From the NCBI GenBank assembly GCA_004005435.1, contig RZWH01000011.1, positions 1 through 64,000 on the forward strand: DNA of 64,000 nucleotides, given 5' to 3'. Positions 7,768 to 15,960 of this stretch are shown one piece after another (position 1 is the stretch's first letter; the number at the start of each line of letters is the position of its first letter). A program made the translations under genes and the position numbers. This DNA comes from Rhodobacteraceae bacterium CCMM004. GTDB lineage: Bacteria > Pseudomonadota > Alphaproteobacteria > Rhodobacterales > Rhodobacteraceae. The notes under the pieces were generated by a model, which saw nothing but the letters and a program-made list of their open reading frames with translations, had not been told where the DNA came from and ran no database searches.

Positions 7768-8687
7768 CCGCCGTGACGCTCTGCGAATGCATCGCCCGCG
7801 ACGGGCTCCAGCACGAACCGCGGGTCCTGCCCACAGACGACAAGCTGCGGCTGATCGGCCGCGTGGCCGAGGCCGGGTTCCGCCGGATCGAGGCCACGAG
7901 CTATGCCAGCCCCAGGGTCGTCCCCGCCTTCGCCGATGCCTCCAAGGTGCTGCTCGGTCTGCCGCGGGCGCCCGGGCGGCGGTTCAAGGCCACGGCCCCG
8001 AACCTCAAGGCGGTGGAGCGCGCCCTGGCCGACCGCGCCGCCGGCCGAGGGCCCGAGGAACTGTCGCTCCTCGTCTCCGCCAGCGAGGGCCACAGCCGCA
8101 AGAACCTGCGCGCCGGGCGGGCCGAGCAATGGGACCGCATCGCGCAGATGGCCGAGGCGGCGGGCGGCGGCTTCACCCTCGTCGGCGTGATCTCGACCGC
8201 CTTCGCCTGCCCCTTCGACGGGCCGACCGACCCCGAGACGGTGTTGGCCGACGCCCGACGCTTTGCCGCGCTGGGGTGTGCCCTCGTGACCATCGGCGAC
8301 ACCACCGGACACGCGACCCCCGCCCGCGTCCGCGCCCTGTTTGCCGATCTGTCGGCCGAGGACGGGGTGACCCCCGTGGCCCATTTCCACGACACCCGCG
8401 GCACCGGCCTGGCCAACTGCCTGGCCGCGCACGACGCGGGCTGCACTCATTTCGACAGCGCCATCGGCGGCACCGGCGGCAATCCCGCCGCCATCGCCTA
8501 TGGCGAGGGCTATACCGGCAACGTCGCGACGGAGGATCTGGTGAACATGTTCGAGGCGGACGGGATCGCCACAGGCATCGACTGGGACGCGCTCATGCGG
8601 GCGTCCGAGCTGGCCGCCGACCTCATCGGCCGCCCGCTCGACGCGCGCTCCCCCCGGGCCGGGCGCAGCGTGGGAGGGGTGGCATGA
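7764..8687 (+). CDS. HMG-CoA lyase-like enzyme, catalytic cysteine replaced
   Basis: 307 residues of the DRE-TIM metallolyase family. The N-terminal RDGLQ (R12-Q16) and the metal motif HFHDTRG (H207, H209, D210) match HMG-CoA lyase, and GNVATEDLV follows the active-site loop. In true HMG-CoA lyases that loop reads GLGGCP with a catalytic Cys. Here it is GTGGNP (236-241), with Asn240 at the Cys position and a longer insert. It may be a citramalyl-type or other 3-hydroxyacyl-CoA lyase rather than a ketogenic HMG-CoA lyase. It lies in the CoA operon with ATGA overlaps on both sides. Confidence 0.82.
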   Translation: MTAVTLCECIARDGLQHEPRVLPTDDKLRLIGRVAEAGFRRIEATSYASPRVVPAFADASKVLLGLPRAPGRRFKATAPNLKAVERALADRAAGRGPEELSLLVSASEGHSRKNLRAGRAEQWDRIAQMAEAAGGGFTLVGVISTAFACPFDGPTDPETVLADARRFAALGCALVTIGDTTGHATPARVRALFADLSAEDGVTPVAHFHDTRGTGLANCLAAHDAGCTHFDSAIGGTGGNPAAIAYGEGYTGNVATEDLVNMFEADGIATGIDWDALMRASELAADLIGRPLDARSPRAGRSVGGVA

Positions 8688-9406
8688 CCGTGCTCCTGAC
8701 CGAGACCGAGGGGCCGGTGCGCGTCCTCACCCTCAACCGCCCCGACAAGCGCAACGCGCTGAACCTGGCGCTGACCCGGGCGCTGGTCGACGCGCTCGCC
8801 GCCGCCGAGACCGCGCCCGACATCCGCGCCGTGGTCCTGGCCGGGGCGGGCAAGGGCTTCTGCGCCGGCGCCGACCTTGGCGAGTTCGCCGAGCTGACCC
8901 CCGACCGCGCCGACCGCGTGGCCGAGCGCGCCGCGCTGACCTCGACGCTCCAGTCCACCATCGCCGAGATGGCGACGCCGGTGGTCGCCGCCGTCCAAGG
9001 CGCGGCGATGGGCGGCGGCGGCGGCCTGGCGCTGTCGGCCGACATGCTGATCGTCGCGCCCGACGTCCGCCTCGGCTTTCCCGAACTTTCCCACGACATC
9101 GTCCCGGCCCTCGTCATGCCCAACATCGTCCGGCACTTCGGGCGCAAGCTGGGGTTCGAGCTGATTTCCACAGGGCGCATCCTCTCCGCCGCCGAGCTCT
9201 GCGCGCTGGGGGCGGCCAACGCCGAGGTGCCCCGCGACGACCTCCGCCCCGCCGCCATGGAGATCGCCCGCACCTGGGCCGCGGCCAAGCCGGTGGCGAT
9301 GGCCGCGGCCAAGCGGCTGTTCTACGCGGTGTCCGAAGAGCCCCCGGCCGACGCCTTCGCCCGCGGCCGCCAGGTCAACCGCGAGATGCGGGGGTTCCGC
9401 ACATGA
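8684..9406 (+). CDS. Enoyl-CoA hydratase/isomerase family protein (crotonase fold)
   Basis: 240 residues with the crotonase signatures NRPDKRNALN (18-27), FCAGADL (59-65, oxyanion hole) and GGGGGLALSAD (110-120). Of the two hydratase glutamates, the second is present (FPEL, E134) but the first, which normally follows GGG-x, is Gly114. This is more typical of isomerases or other crotonase activities than of a syn-hydratase. It overlaps its neighbours by ATGA. It probably processes the acyl-CoA made by the CoA-transferase or synthetase of the operon. Confidence 0.88.
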   Translation: MTVLLTETEGPVRVLTLNRPDKRNALNLALTRALVDALAAAETAPDIRAVVLAGAGKGFCAGADLGEFAELTPDRADRVAERAALTSTLQSTIAEMATPVVAAVQGAAMGGGGGLALSADMLIVAPDVRLGFPELSHDIVPALVMPNIVRHFGRKLGFELISTGRILSAAELCALGAANAEVPRDDLRPAAMEIARTWAAAKPVAMAAAKRLFYAVSEEPPADAFARGRQVNREMRGFRT

Positions 9407-10590
9407 AGCCGCTCCACGGCCTCCGCGTGATCGAGTTCGCCCGCGTCCTGGCCGGGCCCATGGCGGGCCAGATCCTGGCCGAACTCGGCGCCGAGGTGAT
9501 CAAGATCGAACGCCCCGGCACCGGCGACGAAAGCCGCAGCTTCGAGCCGCGGTGGCCCGACGGCGCCTCGGCCTATTTCACCATGTTCAACCGCGGCAAG
9601 AAATCCGTGACGCTGAACCTCCGCACGCCCGAGGGCGCCGACATCGCCCGCCGCCTCGCCGCCTCGGCCGACATTCTCATCGAGAACTTCCTGCCCGGCA
9701 CCATGGCCAGGTTCGGGCTCGACGCCGACACCCTGGCGGACGTGAACCCCGGCCTCGTCTACGTCTCGGCGACGGGGTTCGGCCAGACCGGGCCCGCCGC
9801 GCAGAGGCCCGGCTACGACACCGTGTTCCAGGCGCTCTCGGGTCTGACCGCGCTGACCGGCGCGCCCGACGGCCCGCCCAGCAAGGCGGGGCTGCCCATG
9901 GCCGATCTCACCAGCGCGCTCTGGATCGTGATCGCCGCCCTCGCCGGGGTGCAGGGGCGCGGCCGCGCCGGACACGGCACCCATGTGGACCTGGCGATGA
10001 TGGACGTGCAGCTCTCGCTCCTTTCGATTCCCGCCGCGCGCTACTTTGCCCTGGGCGAAACGCCCGCCCGCATGGGCAGCGCGCATCACGGGCGGGTGCC
10101 CTCCAACGCCTACCGCTGCGCCGACGGCGGCTGGCTCCAGATCAGCGCCAGCGATCAGCACTGGCCGCCGCTCTGCGCGGTGCTGGACCTCGATGACCTG
10201 GCGCGGGACGCGGACCTGATGCGGAACGCCCGGCGCGTGGCAAGGCGCGCCGAGGTCGACGCCGCCATCGCCGCCGCCTGCGCCCGGCGGGACCGCAACG
10301 ACCTGCGCGCCGCGCTCGACGCCGCGGGCGTTCCGGCGGGCGAGATCCTGTCCCTGCCCGAGGCGCTGGCGACGCCCCAGGCCCAGGCGCGCGGCACCGT
10401 CGTGGACGTGCCCCGGCCGGGCAAGCCACCGGTCCAGGGGCTGAGAACCCCGGCCGTCTTCGACCGCTGGGACGGGCCGGACCCGCTCCCCACCCCCGAT
10501 CTCGGCGCCGACACCGACGCCGTTCTGACCGGAGAGCTGGGGTTCGCCGACGACGACGTCGCACAGTTGCGCAAGGAGGGGATCGTATGA
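9403..10590 (+). CDS. Class III CoA-transferase (CaiB/BaiF family)
   Basis: 395 residues, the normal family length. The N-terminus LRVIEFARVLAGPMAGQILAELGAEVIKIE is diagnostic, and the catalytic Asp that forms the acyl-anhydride is D168 in GLPMADLTSALW. The enzyme moves CoA between carboxylic acids, often from succinyl-CoA or a product CoA ester to the imported substrate. Being embedded between two crotonase genes and next to an acyl-CoA synthetase, it gives the operon two alternative activation routes. ATGA overlaps occur on both sides. Confidence 0.92.
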   Translation: MKPLHGLRVIEFARVLAGPMAGQILAELGAEVIKIERPGTGDESRSFEPRWPDGASAYFTMFNRGKKSVTLNLRTPEGADIARRLAASADILIENFLPGTMARFGLDADTLADVNPGLVYVSATGFGQTGPAAQRPGYDTVFQALSGLTALTGAPDGPPSKAGLPMADLTSALWIVIAALAGVQGRGRAGHGTHVDLAMMDVQLSLLSIPAARYFALGETPARMGSAHHGRVPSNAYRCADGGWLQISASDQHWPPLCAVLDLDDLARDADLMRNARRVARRAEVDAAIAAACARRDRNDLRAALDAAGVPAGEILSLPEALATPQAQARGTVVDVPRPGKPPVQGLRTPAVFDRWDGPDPLPTPDLGADTDAVLTGELGFADDDVAQLRKEGIV

Positions 10591-11345
10591 CCGCCATCGA
10601 GGTCGCTGGCCCCGACGCGCGCGGCCTCGCCCGCGTCACCCTGTCCCGCGCCGCCGCGCGCAACGCGCTGAACCTGGAGATGTGCCGCGAGCTGGCCGCG
10701 GCCTTCGCCCGCCTCACCGGCGACGCAATCACCCGCGCGGTGGTGGTCGACGCGGTGCCTCCCGTCTTCTGCGCCGGTGCGGATCTGAAAGAGCGGCAAG
10801 GCCGCGGCGCCGACTGGGTGATCGCCCGCCGCCGCGCCGCCTTCGACGCCTATGCCGCGATCGAGGCGTGTCCGGTGCCTGTCGTCGCCGTGCTGGACGG
10901 CGCTGTCGTCGGCTCGGGCGGCGAGATCGCGATGGCCTGCGACATCGCCCTGGCCTCGCCGCGCGCCAGCTTTCGCTGGCCCGAGATCGGCTGGGGCTCG
11001 GTCGGCGCGACCCAGAGGCTGCCCCGCCGCATCGGCACGGCCCGGGCCAAGGACCTGCTCTTCACCGGCCGCAAGATCGACGCGGCGGAGGCCCATGCGC
11101 TCGGCCTCGTGACGCGCCTGGCCGACGATGTCGGCGCGCTCGCCGCCGAGGTGCTCGACCCGATCCTCGACGCCCCCGCCACCGCCCTGCGGCTGGCCAA
11201 ACGCTGCGTCGACGACGGGATGCGAACCGATCTGGCCGGCGGGATCGAGATCGAGATGGAGGCGATCCGCCACAGCCTCGACGGCGACGAGTGGAAGGAC
11301 GGGCTGACCGCCTTCGCCCAGGGGCGGGCCAAGCCCCGGCCATGA
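10587..11345 (+). CDS. Enoyl-CoA hydratase (crotonase fold, both catalytic glutamates)
   Basis: 252 residues. FCAGADLKE (61-69) and GSGGEIAMACD (109-119) form the oxyanion-hole regions. Both glutamates expected for a water-adding hydratase are present, E113 and E133 (FRWPEIGWG). It is therefore the better candidate of the two crotonases in this operon for hydrating an alpha,beta-unsaturated acyl-CoA to the 3-hydroxyacyl-CoA that the HMG-CoA-lyase-like enzyme could cleave. AAGGAGG lies upstream of the ATG, and the start overlaps the CoA-transferase stop by ATGA. Confidence 0.9.
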   Translation: MTAIEVAGPDARGLARVTLSRAAARNALNLEMCRELAAAFARLTGDAITRAVVVDAVPPVFCAGADLKERQGRGADWVIARRRAAFDAYAAIEACPVPVVAVLDGAVVGSGGEIAMACDIALASPRASFRWPEIGWGSVGATQRLPRRIGTARAKDLLFTGRKIDAAEAHALGLVTRLADDVGALAAEVLDPILDAPATALRLAKRCVDDGMRTDLAGGIEIEMEAIRHSLDGDEWKDGLTAFAQGRAKPRP

Positions 11346-12904
11346 CCTCGTTGCCCCACATCGCCGCCGCACCCACCGCCTGGGAGGCGCTGGAGCGGGC
11401 CGCGGCCCTCACCCCCGGCCTGGAGGCGGTCGTCGCCCCGGACGGTCGCGCCACCTTCGCCGAGCTGCGCGCCTCGTCCGCGCGCCTGGCCCGCGCCCTC
11501 GCCGCCCTGGGCGTCGGGCACGGGGACCGGGTCGGCCTGTGCATGGGCAACTCCGTGGACTGGATCGCGGTGTTTCTGGGTCTCTCGCGCCTCGGCGCCG
11601 TCACCGTCCCGGTGAACACCCGTCTCACCGCGGGCGAGATCGGCGGGATCCTCGACGACGCTGGCGTGCGCCGTGCGCTGTTCTCGGGCCGGGTCCTCGG
11701 CGCCGACTTCGCCGCGACGATGCCCGCGATCCGTGCCGCCGCGCCGCGGCTCGCGGGGGTCGTGATCCAGGGCGATGCCCCCGACGGCGCCCTCAACTGG
11801 GCCACTTTCGCCGCCCTTGGCGACGATACCCCCCTGCCCCCGCCGCCCGATCCCGACGCCGACCTCCTGATCCAATACACCTCCGGCACCACCTCGTTCC
11901 CCAAGGCGGTGCCGCTGACCCACCGCCAGATGCTCGCCAACGGCTTCGTCTCAGGGCAGCGGCTGGGGCTCCGCGCGGGCGACCGGATGCACTCCGCCCG
12001 GCCGTTCTTTCACGTCGCTGGCACGACCCTGTCGATCCTCGCTTGCCTCCAGCATCAGGCAACGCTCGTCACCATGACCCGCTTTGCCGCCGATCCCGCG
12101 CTGGAGCTGATGGAGCGCGAGCGGTGCACCCATTTCTCCGGCAACGGCACCATGGCATCGATGCTGCTCGACTGCCCCGGGCGGGCCCAACGGTCGCTCC
12201 GCCTCCGCGGCGCGTGGCTGGCCGCCGACTCCGACACCGTCCGGCGGGTGATCGGCGAACTGGGGGCGGCCGAGACCGTGACGGGCTACGGCCTGTCCGA
12301 GGCCTCCCCGAATGTCGCCCAGTCCGCCTGGTGGGAGCCCGAAGAGATCCGCATCCTCGGCGCGATGGCCCCGCAACCGGGACTGGAGGTGCGCATTGCC
12401 GGACAGCCCCTCACCGTCGCCGCCGAGGGCGAGATCGAGGTCCGCGGCTGGTCTGTCATGCGCGGCTATCTCGGCCGTCCCGACGCGACCGCCGAGGTGC
12501 TGACCCCCGACGGCTGGCTCCAGACCGGCGATCTGGGCAAGAGCACGGGCGACGGCCGCTTCACCTTTGCGGGGCGGCTCAAGGAGATCATCCGCGTCGG
12601 CGGCGAAAATGTCTCTCCGGCCGAGGTCGAGGCCGCGCTCTGCGCCCATCCGCAGGTCAGTTTCGCTGCCGCCTTCGCCCTCCCCGACGCCCGGCTGGGC
12701 GACGTCCCGGCGGCGTTCTGCGTCTCTAACGCGGCGCCAGAGGCGATCCGTGACTGGGTCGCCGTGCGCCTCGCCAGCTTCAAGGCTCCGCGCCACGTCT
12801 TCTGCGTCCCCACGGTGGACGACATCGGCCTGACCGCCAGCGGCAAGGTTCAGCGCCCCGCCCTCGCCGCCCGCGCCACCCGTCTGCTGGAGCAGAGCCG
12901 ATGA
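11342..12904 (+). CDS. AMP-dependent acyl-CoA synthetase
   Basis: 520 residues of the ANL superfamily. The P-loop is YTSGTTSFPKAVPLTH (from 179). The A5 motif GYGLSEAS, the hinge region TGDLGKSTGDGRFTFAGRLKEIIRVGGENVSPAEVE and the C-terminal lysine motif LTASGKVQRP are all present. It adenylates a carboxylate and transfers it to CoA. Start ATG 11,342 overlaps the preceding crotonase stop, and its own stop overlaps the next ATG. It is probably the entry enzyme that activates the acid delivered by TctABC. Confidence 0.93.
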   Translation: MTSLPHIAAAPTAWEALERAAALTPGLEAVVAPDGRATFAELRASSARLARALAALGVGHGDRVGLCMGNSVDWIAVFLGLSRLGAVTVPVNTRLTAGEIGGILDDAGVRRALFSGRVLGADFAATMPAIRAAAPRLAGVVIQGDAPDGALNWATFAALGDDTPLPPPPDPDADLLIQYTSGTTSFPKAVPLTHRQMLANGFVSGQRLGLRAGDRMHSARPFFHVAGTTLSILACLQHQATLVTMTRFAADPALELMERERCTHFSGNGTMASMLLDCPGRAQRSLRLRGAWLAADSDTVRRVIGELGAAETVTGYGLSEASPNVAQSAWWEPEEIRILGAMAPQPGLEVRIAGQPLTVAAEGEIEVRGWSVMRGYLGRPDATAEVLTPDGWLQTGDLGKSTGDGRFTFAGRLKEIIRVGGENVSPAEVEAALCAHPQVSFAAAFALPDARLGDVPAAFCVSNAAPEAIRDWVAVRLASFKAPRHVFCVPTVDDIGLTASGKVQRPALAARATRLLEQSR

Positions 12905-13854
12905 TCTTCGACACCGACGTCACGCGCCTCCTCGGCATCGACCTGCCCATCGTGCAGTCCGGCATGTCCTGGGCCTCGTCCAATGCCGACCTGCCCGCCG
13001 CGGTCAGTGCCGCGGGCGGTCTCGGCACCCTCGCCTGCGGGCCCATGCGCCTGCCCGACATCGAGGCCGCCGTCGCTGCCATCCGCGCCCGCACCGACCG
13101 CCCGTTCGCCGTCAATCTGCCGCTCTACCGCCCCGGCGCCGACGACGTCATGGACCTGCTCGAACGCCTCCGCCCCCCCGTCCTCGTCGCCAGCCAGGGC
13201 GGACCCAGAGCCTATCTCGCCCGATTTCAGGCCATCGGCACCCTCTGCGTCCACACCGTCGCCAGCGTCGAGCACGCCGAAAAGGCGGCGGCCGCCGGGG
13301 CCGACGCCCTGGTCGTGGTCGGCGGCGAGGCCGGCGGCCATCCCCCGCCCGATCTGGTATCGGGCCACGTGATGCTGCGCGCGGTCAAACGCGCCCTCCC
13401 CGACATGCCGGTGATCTCGGCCGGGGGTTGGGCGGACGGCCCCGGGCTCGTCGCCGCGCTCGCCCTCGGCGCCGGCGCCGCTGCGTTCGGCACCCGGTTC
13501 CTGACCTGCCCCGAGGCCGGCGTTCCCCAGCCCTACAAGGACCGCGTGCTGTCGGCGGGCGTTGGCGACACGCGCGTCGTCGGCCGCGGCTTCGGCGTCA
13601 TCCGGGCGCTGCGGAACGGCTTCACCGACCGGATGGAGGCGCTGGAGCGGGCAGGGGCCAGCGAGGCCGACCGCGCCGCCGTCTTTCGCGCCACCACCCT
13701 GCGGGACGTGGTCCTCGACGGCGCCGTCGACATGGGCAAGCTCGAGGCGGGGCAATCCGCCGGTCTGGTCGATACCCCCCTGCCCGCCGCCGAGGTGGTG
13801 ACGCATCTCGCCCAAGAGGCGCGGGAGGTCCTCGCCCGCCTTGCCCGTCTCTGA
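12901..13854 (+). CDS. Nitronate monooxygenase-like FMN enzyme (NPD family)
   Basis: 317 residues with the FMN-binding TIM-barrel of nitronate monooxygenase/2-nitropropane dioxygenase and FabK. Motifs include LPIVQSGMSW at the N-terminus, GGEAGGH (catalytic His region), VISAGGWADG and GAGAAAFGTRFL (FMN phosphate loop). In CoA operons, members often act as enoyl reductases or oxygenases rather than on nitro compounds. It is the last gene of the ten-gene operon and overlaps the synthetase gene by ATGA. The exact reaction cannot be told from sequence. Confidence 0.85.
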   Translation: MIFDTDVTRLLGIDLPIVQSGMSWASSNADLPAAVSAAGGLGTLACGPMRLPDIEAAVAAIRARTDRPFAVNLPLYRPGADDVMDLLERLRPPVLVASQGGPRAYLARFQAIGTLCVHTVASVEHAEKAAAAGADALVVVGGEAGGHPPPDLVSGHVMLRAVKRALPDMPVISAGGWADGPGLVAALALGAGAAAFGTRFLTCPEAGVPQPYKDRVLSAGVGDTRVVGRGFGVIRALRNGFTDRMEALERAGASEADRAAVFRATTLRDVVLDGAVDMGKLEAGQSAGLVDTPLPAAEVVTHLAQEAREVLARLARL

Positions 13855-14121
13855 CCCATCGGTACGGGGACCTGCATCAGCGATCGTGCTCCACGAGCCC
13901 GATGGCGGACGATCCCATAGCCCAGAGTTTCGCCTTGTCCCGACGCCGATGTCGTCTCTATCTCGCCCTACCGGCCACCCAAACGGAGGGCGCAGCTGGG
14001 ACACGTTTCGGGCGATCTGGACGGTAACAGGCTCTTTTTCCTGGATCTCGACGGGGTGGAGTCGGCCCGTCCCGCGCCCACGAACGCCTCGATGGGTGTC
14101 GGAGAGACGAACCCTCCTGCC
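13855..14121. other. 267-bp region with no recognisable gene
   Basis: It lies between the end of the CoA operon and the convergent vapC gene. No open frame shows family motifs. Short frames such as one reading DGNRLFFLDLDG near 14,020 look like debris rather than a gene. No clear rho-independent terminator is seen. Confidence 0.5.
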
Positions 14122-14777
<656 letters not shown>

Positions 14778-14809
14778 CTAGTTCGCAACCTGGTTGTTTG
14801 CGGTTTTGC

Positions 14810-14815
14810 TGTCAA
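14810..14815 (-). promoter_or_regulatory. Candidate -35 of the toxin-antitoxin operon
   Basis: TTGACA on the minus strand, 45 bases before the antitoxin ATG, in an AT-richer 45-bp gap after the initiator gene. A short inverted repeat (CGCAAACAACC / GGTTGCG) follows and may be an antitoxin site. No clear -10. Confidence 0.3.
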
Positions 14816-14821
14816 GGGGCG

Positions 14822-15493
14822 TCAGTGCACGATCTCCACCCGGACCACGGTGGGGTCCGTCTGTCGCACTGCCGCCAGCAGCCGTTCGCCCAGGTTCTGC
14901 CGGACATAGGCGGCATGGAATCGCGTGGGCGCCGCGAGCGTCAGACATCCCTCGCCGATCCCGGCCTCCACCAGACTCGCGAACCACGCGCCGTAGGTGG
15001 CCGGATCGGCGGCGTGGAGCACCGCCTTGGCCCCGCCCCAGCCCGCCCCCGCGGCCTCCGGCGCGGGCACCGGTCGCAGCGGCACGACATTGCCCGGCGA
15101 CAGCGCATCGGGGGTGTTTCGGGCGACGAAGTCTGGTCCGATATTCGGCCAGATCCGGGCGGTATCGTCTCGAATCGCGTCGAGACCCAAACCATAGAGA
15201 CTGACCCGCCCCCGCGCGCCCTGCCGCTTCAGCCGCAGCCACCCGACCGACCGGAACCATGCCATCTCGCGTTTGACCGTCCGCGCGTCGACGGACCAGA
15301 GCCGTGCGATCTCGGTCTGGCCGATGCTCAACTCGTCCCGCTGCCAGTTGTAGCGCGCGGTGATCAAGGCGGTCAGGCGCAGCACACGGCGCTGCTGCAT
15401 CGGGGTGCCGGACAGGCCGAACGCCGTGAGCGCCGTGAGAAGGTCGTATTTGCGGACGCCGGCGCCGCGTCCGACTGGCCGGGGGATCTGCAT
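14822..15493 (-). CDS. DnaA-like plasmid replication initiator
   Basis: 223 residues from ATG 15,493, chosen for an AGGAGA site 8 bases upstream; the open frame runs 59 codons further. The N-terminal half carries a helix-turn-helix (IGQTEIARLWSVDARTVKREMAWF, about 57-80). The C-terminal part (about 163-220, TYGAWFASLVEAG...LTLAAPTRFHAAYVRQNLGERLL) resembles the N-terminal domain of DnaA. There is no AAA+ ATPase domain. This domain order matches the DnaA-like plasmid replicases of Rhodobacterales. It is divergent to parAB with a candidate origin between them, so it probably initiates replication of this element. Confidence 0.8.
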   Translation of the reverse strand: MQIPRPVGRGAGVRKYDLLTALTAFGLSGTPMQQRRVLRLTALITARYNWQRDELSIGQTEIARLWSVDARTVKREMAWFRSVGWLRLKRQGARGRVSLYGLGLDAIRDDTARIWPNIGPDFVARNTPDALSPGNVVPLRPVPAPEAAGAGWGGAKAVLHAADPATYGAWFASLVEAGIGEGCLTLAAPTRFHAAYVRQNLGERLLAAVRQTDPTVVRVEIVH

Positions 15494-15698
15494 CTCCGGC
15501 GTCTCCTGTGATGCCACGCGGTTGGCGCGGCCTGCCTCGTCGACGGGCCGAGGGCCCGGAGGGGGCGCTGGTCGGTATGCTCCAACGCTTTTCGCCACCT
15601 TGCGGCAATTAGCGTCCCGGCAGTCGATTCTGTCAAGAGGTCGTCTGCGGGCGCCCGCTGCGCTGACCAAAACCGAAGGAGAGTCCCGGTGACTCTGG

Positions 15699-15797
15699 TA
15701 TAGGGGGCCGCACTGGATGTCACCTTATCGAGGGCCCCATGTCCCCCAATATGTAGCGGGGCGGCTTAGAACGTCCCCTATCCGTGGCCCCGTTATC
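15699..15797. repeat. Iteron-like degenerate repeats (5 copies)
   Basis: Plus strand: TATAGGGGGCCGC (15,699), TTATCGAGGGCCCC (15,725), TGTAGCGGGGCGGC (15,752). Minus strand: GGATAGGGGACG (15,783-15,772) and GATAACGGGGCCAC (15,797-15,784). The first two pairs are about one helical-turn multiple apart (26-27 bp). These are plausible binding sites for the DnaA-like initiator. Confidence 0.5.
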
Positions 15798-15850
15798 TAT
15801 CGTGACCTTGCCGTGGGCGAATCGGGCATGGGCACAACGGGGGCAGGAGA

Positions 15851-15870
15851 ACCTTCCCCGCGGGGAAGGT
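15851..15870. other. parS-like partition palindrome, copy 1
   Basis: Perfect 20-bp palindrome ACCTTCCCCGCGGGGAAGGT, 90 bases upstream of parA. The same sequence recurs at 16,942, 17,333 and 18,358, only in the parAB block. This is the behaviour expected of a ParB-bound centromere site. Confidence 0.75.
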
Positions 15871-15960
15871 CTGGGCACACTCTAATTCGGTTTTGCGTTC
15901 CCGCCAAATCCGGCGTATTTCTAGATCGAGCAGGAAATAGCGTTTGGCAGGACGGCAGGC

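Larger units (their letters stand above)
15494..15960. other. Candidate plasmid origin region
   Basis: 467 bases without a gene between the divergent initiator and parA genes. They hold five imperfect copies of a TA(N)nGGGGCC-type motif (15,699-15,797), one partition palindrome (15,851-15,870) and an AT-richer stretch at about 15,881-15,950. The combination of direct repeats, relative AT richness and position next to the initiator gene is what a replication origin would look like. Assignment is inferred. Confidence 0.55.

Noticed and set aside
13855-14121. A small gene in the gap before vapC
   Set aside because: The available frames have no ribosome site, no motif and arginine/proline-rich shadow-like composition.
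15699-15797. Canonical DnaA boxes in the origin region
   Set aside because: TTATCGAGG, CTATCCGTG and TTATCTATC each match the TTATCCACA consensus too poorly; the GGGGCC-type repeat explains the pattern better.
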